From contig OZ037915.1 of the NCBI GenBank assembly GCA_964035575.1, positions 62,001-126,000 on the forward strand: 64,000 nucleotides of DNA. The letters run 5' to 3'. Of the stretch, positions 9,582 to 18,425 are shown one piece after another (the stretch's first letter is position 1; the number at the start of each line of letters is the position of its first letter). The notes below the pieces were generated by a model. The model was given only the letters and a program-made list of their open reading frames with translations, ran no database searches and was not told the origin of the DNA. A program made the translations under genes and the position numbers. The stretch is from Rhynchopus sp. YZ270_cl-10 (lineage: Eukaryota; Euglenozoa; Diplonemea; Diplonemida; Diplonemidae).

Positions 9582-11573
9582 CTATTTCTTTAACATATCT
9601 AACACAGCTTTGCTGCATTTGTTCTTTCCGTAACATGTAGGAGAACAGTTACCAAGGAAATGTTTCCCTACCTCCAAGACATTACTCAAGGGAGAGAGAT
9701 CAAGTTCTGTCAGCGCCTGACAACTGTACAGGAACTGAATCTTAATCACTCTCACATTGAGCAAACCAGAGAGATTGAGTTCTTCCAAAGCTGTACAATC
9801 CTGAAGAAAGAAGTTATCAATCTCAGTTACTCTCACAAAGGGAGAGAGATCAAGTTGTTTCAGTGAATGACACTTGTGCAGGAACTGATCCTTAATCACT
9901 CTCACATTGAGCAAGCCAGAGAGATTAAGTTCTTCCAAAGCTGTACAATTCTGAAGAAAGAAGCTATCAATCTCACTCACTCTCACAAAGGAAGAGAGAT
10001 CAAGTTGTTTCAGAGAAGTGCACCCGCATAGGAATGCCTTCTCAATAGCTGTGATATTGCTCAATGGAGTGAGATCGACTTCTTTCAAAGATTCGCAATG
10101 ATAAAGAAAGTGAGGCCCAACTGAAGTGACACCACTAAAGGGAGAAAGATCAAGTTGTGTCAGAGAAGTGCACTCGTACAGGAAGGTCTGCTCAATCACT
10201 GTGACCCTGCTCAAGGGAGTGAGATCAAGTTCTTTCAAAGCTTTGCAGCCACGAAGGAAACCCGTCCCAACTGAAGTGACACTGGTCAAACCAGAGATGT
10301 CAAGTACTTCCAGGCTCGTGCAATCCTGCAGAAATCCATCCCCAATCGAAGCAATGCCAGACACAGCGCTGAGATCAAGACTCACGAAAGTTGCTCCTGA
10401 GAAGAACTTGTTAGGAATCGCAGTCGCAACACCTGCCTGAAGAAGCAAACAAGCCACCTTCGCATCCGTCACTTCCGCCAACCTCTCTGCTGTCAGGTTT
10501 CTCTCACCCAATGCATCAAGTGCTGCAATGGCCACCTGCTCCTTCGTCTGCTTCTGCACGATCCTGTCAGCACTCAGCTGTGTCATGTCCTCTCCTTCTC
10601 CCATCAGCTCACCCCTGAAACACATCCCAAAGGTGTGGCCAGGCAACTTTGTTGCAGACGCCACCTTCCGACGCAAGTCACACACCGTGTCATCCACACT
10701 CACCTCAATCGAGTGTTCCACTCCATCCACACCCTCCACAAGCACAGGCACCACAAGTTCCAACCTCTGGCCAAGAGCGTCGTGCACGTCCACAGGCAAC
10801 GTCAGGGAAAACTCTGCGTGTGGGTATGCAGCACCCACAAGGCGGTGGCGGTCTCTGCACGCTGCCATGCTGTCGATGCTCCGCACAACGGCCTGCGACT
10901 CTGTTGCCGCACGCAGCGCCTGGTCGTCCCCAAGCAGGCACACTTGCTCGCACTCGTCAATCATGTGTTCTGCCTTCGCAACAAACGTCTTCAGCGCACA
11001 CACCTGCCCTGCAGCACTCAGTGCCTGTGTGAGGAAGCTCCGTGCCAACGCCTCCTCACACACGACGTTGCTGCGCCACACATCCTCACCCATCAACAGG
11101 TGTCCGACGTGTGTCTGCAGGAGAAGGTCTTTGTACCTGGCCTCTGGGGGTTCGACTGTCTCAAGCACACGGCACTCCTCATCTGCAGCAGCCCGCTGCT
11201 TCGTCAGGTCTGCCGCGTGTGAGCGCAGAATGCAGCGCTGGCGTGCAACGTACTCAGAGATTTCGATTGTGTTGTGTCCCGCATGTTCACGCTTCTCACA
11301 GCGGACACAGATCATTGCGTCTCCACACGCAGGGTCTTCACAGACAAGGTGCAGCTTGAACTCTGGGTGCAGTGCACAGCTAGACGATGTTCCGTACGAA
11401 GTGACAGAAGCAAGATGCATCTCACGGTCGCGTGGTCTTGGGTGCAGAGCTTCGAAGCAGGCAGGCTTGTCGCAGAAGAACAGTTCTTTGCAGTGTCCAC
11501 ACTGCAGCTGTGCAGGTGCCGAACAGCTCTCACACAAAGGCATCTGTGGTGCGGTGGACTCCATGTCGCCCAT
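9582..11573 (-). CDS. B-box/ubiquitin-like/LRR protein, copy 2 (complete)
   Basis: 663 residues. A B-box-1-like module (residues about 14-55: CESC, CGHC, CDKPAC, H) is followed by a B-box-2-like module (about 65-105: CALH, CEDPACGD, CVRCEKREHAGH). Next comes a helical segment of about 160 residues, then a ubiquitin-like beta-grasp region (about 285-335: VEHSIEVSVDDTVCDLRRKV, FRGELMGEG). The C-terminal half holds ten BspA/TpLRR-type leucine-rich repeats of 25 residues (pattern C-SL-LDLS-L--V--I---FL--C). There is no signal peptide or TM segment, so it is probably intracellular. LRRs present a binding face; B-boxes and Ubl suggest a ubiquitin-linked scaffold or sensor, which is inference. The leader to a pyrimidine-AG site is only 4 nt. 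Confidence 0.85.
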   Translation of the reverse strand: MGDMESTAPQMPLCESCSAPAQLQCGHCKELFFCDKPACFEALHPRPRDREMHLASVTSYGTSSSCALHPEFKLHLVCEDPACGDAMICVRCEKREHAGHNTIEISEYVARQRCILRSHAADLTKQRAAADEECRVLETVEPPEARYKDLLLQTHVGHLLMGEDVWRSNVVCEEALARSFLTQALSAAGQVCALKTFVAKAEHMIDECEQVCLLGDDQALRAATESQAVVRSIDSMAACRDRHRLVGAAYPHAEFSLTLPVDVHDALGQRLELVVPVLVEGVDGVEHSIEVSVDDTVCDLRRKVASATKLPGHTFGMCFRGELMGEGEDMTQLSADRIVQKQTKEQVAIAALDALGERNLTAERLAEVTDAKVACLLLQAGVATAIPNKFFSGATFVSLDLSAVSGIASIGDGFLQDCTSLEVLDISGLTSVTSVGTGFLRGCKALKELDLTPLSRVTVIEQTFLYECTSLTQLDLSPFSGVTSVGPHFLYHCESLKEVDLTPLSNITAIEKAFLCGCTSLKQLDLSSFVRVSEIDSFFLQNCTALEELNLSGLLNVRVIKDQFLHKCHSLKQLDLSPFVRVTEIDNFFLQDCTALEELNLSGLLNVRVIKIQFLYSCQALTELDLSPLSNVLEVGKHFLGNCSPTCYGKNKCSKAVLDMLKK
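9729..10028. repeat. 150-bp tandem duplication of two LRR units
   Basis: 9729-9878 and 9879-10028 are nearly identical and start with the same CAGGAACTGA string. The unit is exactly 150 bp, or two 25-residue LRRs, so the frame is kept. Copy 3 at 16512 has a single version of this pair (eight LRRs against ten). Confidence 0.8.
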
Positions 11574-11639
11574 GTTCCTTCAAAGCAAGGGGAGGGGAGG
11601 GAAGGGAAGGTCTCTGTGGGTTGTGGTGTCGTGAATGTT

Positions 11640-11818
11640 ATGAATCCCCCTCGCCACTCCAGAGAAAGGTATGTGTTTCTGCTGCCGACAACGACGATGA
11701 AAGGGAATGCTACTGGTTCATGCAAAACAGCTGACTATCCAGGGCCATGGCATTCTAGTGGTCATGCCTCAGAGTGCTAGAGAGCTGTGCCACAGGACTG
11801 CTTCCTCCAACCCTCCCT
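11640..11818. repeat. duplicated 5' flank of B-box/LRR copy 2
   Basis: Near-identical to 2826-3009. It lies directly upstream, in gene sense, of the pyrimidine tract and start of the complete B-box/LRR gene, so it probably includes its promoter. Confidence 0.7.
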
Positions 11819-12149
11819 CATGCAGATCCCTCAGGCTCCTTCGCTATGTCGACTGCTGCAGACGTGATAGAGAGTGGAAGGCCACCATCGACACAGAGGA
11901 AGGCTTTGTTGACGGAGCTCAACTCCAAAGCAAAGACGCAAAGAGCGACGACGGAACACAATAACATTCGGAGACAAAAAGCTCCAAACAGAAAGCAGAA
12001 AACGGACAACCAACAAAACGACTGAAAACCATTGTAATACAGTATGTGCACTGCACGTATATAAGAGGAGGCAACAAGAGGGGGGGCTGATTATGCTTCT
12101 TTCATACATCCGGCACTATATCAAGTGAAAAAACGTTGTTACGAAATAC
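11819..12149. other. spacer with TATA-like string
   Basis: CGTATATAAGAGG at about 12056-12068 is followed by GAGGCAACAAGAG, a string also found at about 18424 and 20174 at the head of the Cys-rich tandem units. No gene is seen. Confidence 0.35.
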
Positions 12150-12270
12150 CATTTATTATGGTTTTTATGTTACGTTGCTGAGGGGTGTGGGAAGGAGGTG
12201 GGGGAGGTGGTGGGGTATGTGGGTGTGCTGTCACCACATGGGTAGGGAAAGTCTGCTCTTCATTGTGCAG
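12150..12270 (-). promoter_or_regulatory. orphan copy of the Cys-rich gene 5' flank
   Basis: TTTTATGTTACGTTGCTGAG, the GGTGTGGGAAGGAGGTGG stretch and GGGAAAGTCTGCT match 2243-2320, the 5' leader and promoter side of Cys-rich gene 1, in the same orientation. No Cys-rich coding sequence follows, so the promoter region survives without its gene. Confidence 0.6.
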
Positions 12271-12481
12271 TGACATGGCAGTTGAAATGTATTTGGGGAG
12301 TCCTTGAAGACGGTTCACATGCTCCTCATTCGACTACTGGGAGTAAGGGGGTTCTACTAGTCAAAGGGAACCGTCATTGTTCATGTCACGACATAATTCC
12401 TCCGAAGCTTCCAAAGATATCATCGTTGTCAGGATGTGACAACACATTTGATATCAAATGGGGTGGCGACAGGGGGGGTGT

Positions 12482-12585
12482 GGAAAAAAATATTCACAAA
12501 AAATATTTTCGAATTCTGTCGATCACAAAAATTCACAAAAATTCACAAAAAATCACGAAAAATCACAAAAAATCACAAAAGTGTA
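12482..12585. repeat. A-tract array, AAAATCACAA unit
   Basis: About nine A-runs spaced roughly 10-11 bp by TCAC (AAAATCACAA, AAAATTCACAA). The same array type lies at 59446-59515 and 60445-60660. A-tracts in helical phase should bend DNA strongly. Confidence 0.6.
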
Positions 12586-13220
12586 CCGTTTTGGGCCGCT
12601 GTAATTGTGGTGTAATTCTGCTCAGTAATGCTCAGTTGTGCTCAGTTGTGTTTCTACCAGTTGTCATGCCGTTTTGGGGCATTCATACATGTGTTGGAAA
12701 AAATAATAAAACCTACATTCTCGAGCTTTTCTACTGACGTGATTTTCATTGGACGCATCCCCTTCTTTTTTTTTTGAAAAACGAGAAACGCTAATTGTAT
12801 TTTTGGTCCCCCTCTGTGAGTATTGATTGAATTGGAGTCGGGGAGCACAAGCAAAGGGCAATGAAAGGAAAACAATGAACATTAAACAAGCTAGAAAAGA
12901 GACAGTATATATTTCCGAACACACACACACACATTATTCAAATCATTCAATCCGAAAGAGCCCAATCATTTCGGTTTGTATTATTTCCTTACAAACCGTA
13001 CGCGTACCGCTTCGTATGTTTGTATACAAAATATAAAACTATAAAACCGCACTCCTACTTTCCTTTTTATGTTTTCTCCCCACCCCCGCAAACAATAAAG
13101 CAATAACAACAATAAAGACAAAAAAGGAGAGTGGTGTCACACACACACCTCGACTCAAAATGTTACATTTTTTACCTACAGTTTAGGGTGTATAAAATCC
13201 CTTGGTGAAAGTTTAAAGCC

Positions 13221-13363
13221 GCATACACTCGATGCGAGTCGCATGCGAGATTCATTCTCGCTCACGTAGAAGATTTTGGTCGTGCGAGAATGAGCGAGAA
13301 TTGTGCGAGAATATTTAGCCAGACCAGACTTGTGCGAGAATGCGACTCGTATCGAGTGTATGC
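13221..13363. repeat. inverted-repeat element with TGCGAGAAT iterations, copy B
   Basis: Arms GCATACACTCGATGCGAGTC and GACTCGTATCGAGTGTATGC (one mismatch) enclose TTGTGCGAGAAT-type repeats. It corresponds to 8198-8356. Confidence 0.6.
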
Positions 13364-13644
13364 CTAGGGGGGAAGGGGGCGTCACTGGAAAAAGTGGTTT
13401 ACTGCTACTTCGTAACAATAAATGGAAAAACGAGCCTTCCCTTAGCAAAGAAGACTCATCATCAATTGTGTAAAAGGGTTCACAACTAAAGTAAACCTCG
13501 TTATTTTTGGTGCATTAAAAAAAAACAAGAAAACTGCTATCGAAAAAAACGGGGTGAAAATGCGCTGTGTCACTCGGATGGCTCTCATTAAACAATCCAA
13601 GTTTGTACACCAACCCTCTTCTGGACAAAAACAAACAAAAATAT

Positions 13645-14258
13645 GGGTAGATGCCAAACCCCCCCCCCCCTCCCCCTAATTTCACTACGATTTTTTGAGG
13701 TTGTACCAGGTTTTACCAGAAATAAGCGCCGAAAACTGCCCAGAACCACCCCCAAAACCATTTTCCGGCGGGTTTTGGGGGCTATTGGGGAAAAATACAC
13801 TTTTTGGGGGGTATTTTTGTGTTTTTAGGCTATTTTTTACTCCCCATGCCTTACAACCCCAGAACAGATAGACACATAAAGAATGCCCAGACTCAACACT
13901 TACCTTGAAGGTATAGATAAATGCGTCCGTGGGGACTGGTCATGTCGGGGGATCGGAAAAGACGCCCTTCACCGCATGGCTAAGAGAAAGCGGGATTTTG
14001 TTACTTCAGTTTGTTCAGTTTCACAAAGAACGTGTACGAACTGTGGCAATACAGGCCACAATACACATACATGTCCAAAAAAGCGTCGCATATCATAAAA
14101 AAGACCCCAAAACACCCCCCAGACCCCAAAACGTCCCCCAGACCCCCCAAACCCCCCTTGTACATGTGCCTGGGCCTCTCATAGCCTCCCAACAGAAATA
14201 AAAAAAAATCAAAAATCGTAGTGAAATTAGGGGGAGGGGGGGGTTTTGGCACCGACCC
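13645..14258. mobile_element. 614-bp DNA transposon with zinc-knuckle ORF and 4-bp target duplication
   Basis: Long inverted ends begin GGGT(A/C)G(A/G)TGCCAAA, run through a C-rich stretch and continue CCCCTAATTTCACTACGATT; about 45 bp match at both ends. ATAT flanks both sides (13641-13644, 14259-14262), and segment A at about 8514-8540 shows the uninterrupted site (CAAAAATATCAATTTC). Insertion with duplication of ATAT is therefore directly visible. The superfamily is not assigned; the only ORF is the short CCHC protein at 13883-14098. A diverged inverted left-arm copy lies at about 14560-14660. Confidence 0.7.
13883..14098 (+). CDS. CCHC zinc-knuckle mini-protein inside transposon
   Basis: 71 residues, the only plus-strand frame with a recognisable motif. 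It ends in CTNCGNTGHNTHTCPKKRRI, a C-x2-C-x4-H-x4-C zinc knuckle followed by a basic tail, as seen at the C-termini of MULE-type transposases and in other nucleic-acid-binding proteins. An in-frame TAA lies just before the ATG, so this is either a complete small protein or the last exon or remnant of a longer transposase. Its position between the inverted ends of 13645-14258 supports an element-borne origin. Expression is unproven. Confidence 0.4.
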   Translation: MPRLNTYLEGIDKCVRGDWSCRGIGKDALHRMAKRKRDFVTSVCSVSQRTCTNCGNTGHNTHTCPKKRRIS

Positions 14259-14478
14259 ATATCAATTTCAGATAAAGGGGGGGGTGAGATAATTGTAGTG
14301 GGGGATAACTGTAGAATGGCGGATAAAATAAAAAATATCATGGTGCTCCAGGGGGGGGCCGATATTGACAGGTCGCTGACAGGTCGTTGCCATAGGGGGG
14401 GGTCATTTTTTAACGGCCCTTAGCGATTTTTTGGTGGGGCACACACACAGACACAGTGTCCCATACGGACCCTCAGGG

Positions 14479-14972
14479 TACACGAAGTAACGGGTGGTAC
14501 ATGTGGTATTACATGTAACTTTTGTTACATGTGGTACAGGTGGCGAAATCAGGTAGTGGTACAATGGTTTTGGGGGTGGTTCTGGGCAGCTTTCGGCAGT
14601 GATTTCTGGTAAGACCTAAAAAGTCCTCAAAAATCGTTGTGAAAATTATGGTGGGTGGGTTTTTTACATATCGACACATGGAACATGATCACATGTAACT
14701 AATACATGTAACTGTTACATTACATGTGAAGTTACATGTCATTTACGTGTAACGGTTTTTCACATGTAACATTCCATGTAATGTAACTTACTTCACCGCC
14801 GTGTGCTCCCCAAACCCCGGGGTACCCCGCGCGGACCCTACACGACGGTGAAGTAAATGACATGTGCCACCTAAAAATGACATGTTCTTAGCAGGTCATT
14901 TCACCTGTGGCACATGTCACTTTACATGTCAAATGACATGTGGCTAACATGTAAAAAAAAGTTACGCGTAAA
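14479..14972. repeat. two partial ACATGT-family elements
   Basis: 14479-14804 is full of ACATGTAAC/GTTACATGT and ends CTTCACCGCCGTGTG. A second copy starts at 14841 with CACGACGGTGAAGTAAATGA after TA and contains ACATGTCATTT-type palindromes, but its right end is lost. Both are relatives of 6574-6891. Confidence 0.5.
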
Positions 14973-15290
14973 TCACAATGTAAGGGGACAATGGGATATA
15001 CTCCGGACATGGATACCCACACAGAATACACGGTTACCCAGACATCTGTCAGGCAATCACTGATTCACTTCACACAGGTCGGGCAGGCGCTGCCTGCCCA
15101 TCCTCTTGTTCCTGTCTGCTATCGATTCCAGGTTCAGAACGTTCAGACGTTTAGTCAAAATGCTTTGAGTGATGACTCCTTTTGGGATACACAAAACCAC
15201 ACCAAGCGCGATCGCTGCTTCGGCAACGTGTCGAAATCAGCAGCGTCACACAGACCCGAGCCCCTCAAAGCTGGAGGTGATTTCTACTAC

Positions 15291-15328
15291 CACAGCTAGT
15301 CTGTGAACACATTCACAGACCAGCTGTG
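15291..15328. repeat. 38-bp hairpin beside minisatellite
   Basis: The arms CACAGCTAGTCTGTGAA and TTCACAGACCAGCTGTG pair at 16 of 17 positions around a 4-nt CACA loop. It lies about 45 bp upstream of the 8-bp minisatellite. Function unknown. Confidence 0.6.
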
Positions 15329-15372
15329 AAGCGGCAAAGAGTCGTTCAAGCTGGGATGCACAAGATAGAACG

Positions 15373-15631
15373 TGTGGTGTACCTGTGTACCTGTGTACCT
15401 GTGTACCTGTGTACCTGTGTACCTGTGTACCTGTGTACCTGTGTACCTGTGTACCTGTGTACCTGTGTACCTGTGTACCTGTGTACCTGTGTACCTGTGT
15501 ACCTGTGTACCTGTGTACCTGTGTACCTGTGTACCTGTGTACCTGTGTACCTGTGTACCTGTGTACCTGTGTACCTGTGTACCTGTGTACCTGTGTACCT
15601 GTGTACCTGTGTACCTGTGTACCTGTGTACC
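15373..15631. repeat. 8-bp minisatellite GTGTACCT, about 32 copies
   Basis: A perfect or nearly perfect tandem array of GTGTACCT, ending in CTGAAAATGG. Frames across it give an 8-residue Cys/Val/Tyr repeat in all three phases, the mark of a non-coding array. Confidence 0.95.
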
Positions 15632-16511
15632 TGAAAATGGCTAAGTACTATTAAAAAATGACCCACCCCCCCCGATATTGACAGGTCGCTGACAGGTCGT
15701 TGACTCATTTCCTGTAGCACCAATATCGCCAGTTTTTTCTTCTCAAAAAATGGGGGATAGTTGTAGTGGGGGATAAAAAAAAATATCTCTCTTTTTTCCC
15801 ACCTGAATATCCCCACAAGGAAAATCCACACCAAAAACGCGGTGTGGGAAATGGGGGATAACTGTAGTGGGGGATAAAATAAAATAAAATGGGGGAGAAA
15901 AAACGGGGGATAATTGTTTTATCCCCCACCCCCCTTTACGTTACATTCAAAACAAGAGAAAAGCACGCAAAAGGACGTTCAAAAACGATGTATCCCAAAA
16001 CATGCAAAACAGTTGTATGATCCAAGCCTCATATGCTAGGACAACGTTTGTTAAATATATACATCCCCTCCCTGACGGGAGTGTCCATACAAGAGACAAG
16101 AGCGAACAATATGACATCCGTTCCCGTCTGCTGCATGACCAGGAGTAGCAGCTCTTCGACCACATCAGTGTACAAGGGTGTCGCAAAAAGGGTTTGGGGT
16201 GTGGAGGAGGAAAGGGAGAACGGGTGGGTACGTGGGGATTAGTATCCGTCCTTACTTCAGGAAAAATAAACAGTTCTTTTGGATGTATGATACTTGGTGA
16301 AAGCTATTTTGGGTTACTGAAAGTGAGTCCGCATCAAAGTCAAACACCACTGCCAACCTCTGTGACCAAACCCCAAAAGACCCGAAAACCCGAGTCAGAA
16401 GTACGGTAGGTCTACAGATGCACCTCCAAAAAAAAAAAGCACATGCACACGTGGCAAAATCGCAATTTCGGAAATTCCAAAAAATCCCTCATTTCTCGTA
16501 TGGCTGAATCA
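15632..16511. other. repeat-rich spacer
   Basis: The strings GATATTGACAGGTCGCTGAC (15675) and GTAGTGGGGGATAA (15763, 15860) recur at 14310-14390, and the first recurs in part near 51788. The rest is low complexity; 15950-16060 repeats strings from 8975-9070. No gene is seen. Confidence 0.4.
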
Positions 16512-18366
16512 TCACCTGCGAGAGGCCGTATAGAGTGCTATTCCTACAGCTTTGCTGCATTTATCCCTTCCTTGGAATGTGCATGTGGGAGAACATCCAC
16601 GAAGGAATTCCTGCCCCACCTCCAAGACATTACTCAAGGGAGAGAGATCAAGTTGCTTCAGTGAAGAACCGTTGGTCAGGAACTGACCCTTAATCACTCT
16701 CACATTGCGCAAGCCAGAGAGATTAAGTTCTTCCAAAGCTGTACAACCCGGAAGAAAGCCGGCATCAATCGCAGTTACTCTCGCAAAGGGAGAGAGATCA
16801 AGTTGTTTCAGCGAAGCGCACCGGCCAAGAAACGATGACGCAATCGCTGTGATATTGCTCAAGGGAGCGAGATTTATGGCCTTTAAAGATGTGCAGCCGA
16901 AAAGAAAGGCAGAGCCAACTGAAGTTACACCACTAAAGGGAGAAAGATCAAGTTGTGTCAGAGCAGCGCACTCACACAGGAACTGATACGGAATCACTGT
17001 GACCTTGCTCAAGGGAGTGATATCAAGTGCTTTCAAAGAATGGCACCTCCAAAGAAAGCTAGTGCCAACTGAAGTGACACTGGTCAAACCAGAGATGTCA
17101 AGTACTTCCAAGCTGGTGCAATCATGCAGAAATGCGCTCCCAATTGAAGCAATGCCAGACACAGCGCTGAGATCAAGACTCACGAAAGTTGCTCCTGAGA
17201 AGAAAAGGCTCGGAATCGCAGTCGCAACACCTGCCTGAAGAAGCAAACAAGCCACGTCCGCATCCGTCACTTCCTCCAACCTCGCTGCTGTCAGGTTTCT
17301 CTCACCCAATGCATCAAGTGCTGCAATGGCCACCTGCTCCTTCGTCTGTTTTTGCACGATCCTGTCAGCACTCAGCTGTATCATGTTCTCTCCTTCTCCC
17401 ACCACCTCACCCCTGAAGCACATCTCAAAGCTGTTTCCAGGCAACTTTGTTGCAGACGCCACCTTCCGACGCAAGTCACACACCGTGTCATCCACACTCA
17501 CCTCAATCAAGTGTTCCACTCCATCCACACCCTCCACAAGCAAAGAAACGAAAATTCCCAACCTCTGGCCAAGAGCGTCGTGCACGTCCGACACAGGCAG
17601 CGTCAGGGAAAACTCTGCGTGTGGGTATGCAGCACCCACAAGGCGGTGGCGGTCTCTGCACGCTGCCATGCTGTCGATGCTCCGCACAACGGCCTGCGAC
17701 TCTGTTGCCGCACGCAGCGCCTGGTCGTCCCCAAGCAGGCACACCTGCTCGCACTCGTCAATCATGTGTTCTGCCTTCGCAACAAACGTCTTCAGCGCAC
17801 ACACCTGCCCTGCAGCACTCAGTGCCTGTGTGAGGAAGCTCCGTGCCAACACCTCCTCACACACGACGTTGCGGCGCCACACATCCTCACCCATCAACAG
17901 GTGTCCGACGTTTGTCTGCAGGAGAAGGTCTTTGTACCTGGCCTCTGGGGGTTCGACTGCCTCAAGCACACAGCACTCCTCATCTGCAGCAGCCCGCTGC
18001 TTCGTCAGGTCTGCCGCGTGTGAGCGCAGGATGCAGCGCTGGCGTGCAACGTACTCAGAGATTTCGATTGTGTTGTGTCCCGCATGTTCACGATTCTCAC
18101 AGCGGACACACATCATTGCGTCTCCACACGCAGGGTCTTCACAGACAAGGTGCAGCTTGAACTGCACAGTTCGACGATGTTCCGTACGAAGTGACAGAAG
18201 CAAGATGCATCTCACGGTCGCGTGGCCTTGGGTGCAGAGCTTCGAAGCAGGCAGGCTTGTCGCAGAAGAACAGTTCAATACAGACTCCACACTGCAGCTG
18301 TGCAGGTGCCGAACAGTTCTCACACAAAGGCATCTGTGGTGCGGTGGGCTCCATGTCACAGCCCAT
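16512..18366 (-). pseudogene. B-box/ubiquitin-like/LRR gene, copy 3, frameshifted
   Basis: Layout as in the complete paralogue: B-box region, helical region, Ubl-like segment (SIEV/LIEVSVDDTVCDLRRKV-type, FRGEVVGEG) and eight 25-residue LRRs. Near 18158 an 11-bp deletion relative to copies 1 and 2 removes the first Cys/His pair of B-box 2 and shifts the frame, so the ATG at 18366 (MGCDMEPTAPQ) yields only about 75 residues. The downstream 560 residues stay open, and a frame from an ATG at 18431 would reach them but reads the first B-box region out of frame. It is either a recent pseudogene or encodes a shortened LRR protein. A pyrimidine-AG site lies 8 nt upstream of 18366. Confidence 0.7.
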
Positions 18367-18425
18367 GTTGTGTCCTTCAAAGCAAGGGGAAGGAAGGGAA
18401 GGGAAGGTCTCTGTGGGTAGTGGTG

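Larger units (their letters stand above)
13045..14275. repeat. paralogous segment B (pairs with 7518-8540)
   Basis: It shares ordered blocks with segment A and lacks the GTAACA element, but has the 614-bp element at 13645-14258 and about 90 bp more at 13505-13615. Sequence after 14262 (ATCAATTTCAGATA) resumes the match with 8531-8545. Confidence 0.7.

Noticed and set aside
10528-11634. 368-residue plus-strand frame over the B-box/LRR gene, also seen over copies 1 and 3
   Set aside because: Antisense shadow of the conserved coding strand; composition is Ser/Cys/Arg-rich nonsense and the opposite strand has clear domains.
14991-15299. 102-codon plus-strand frame just before the hairpin and minisatellite
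   Set aside because: Somewhat protein-like but without motif, homologue or paralogue in the window; not enough to call a gene.
15326-15834. Cys/Val/Tyr repeat 'proteins' and possible CRISPR-like array
   Set aside because: An 8-bp perfect tandem repeat without spacers; the frames are period artefacts.
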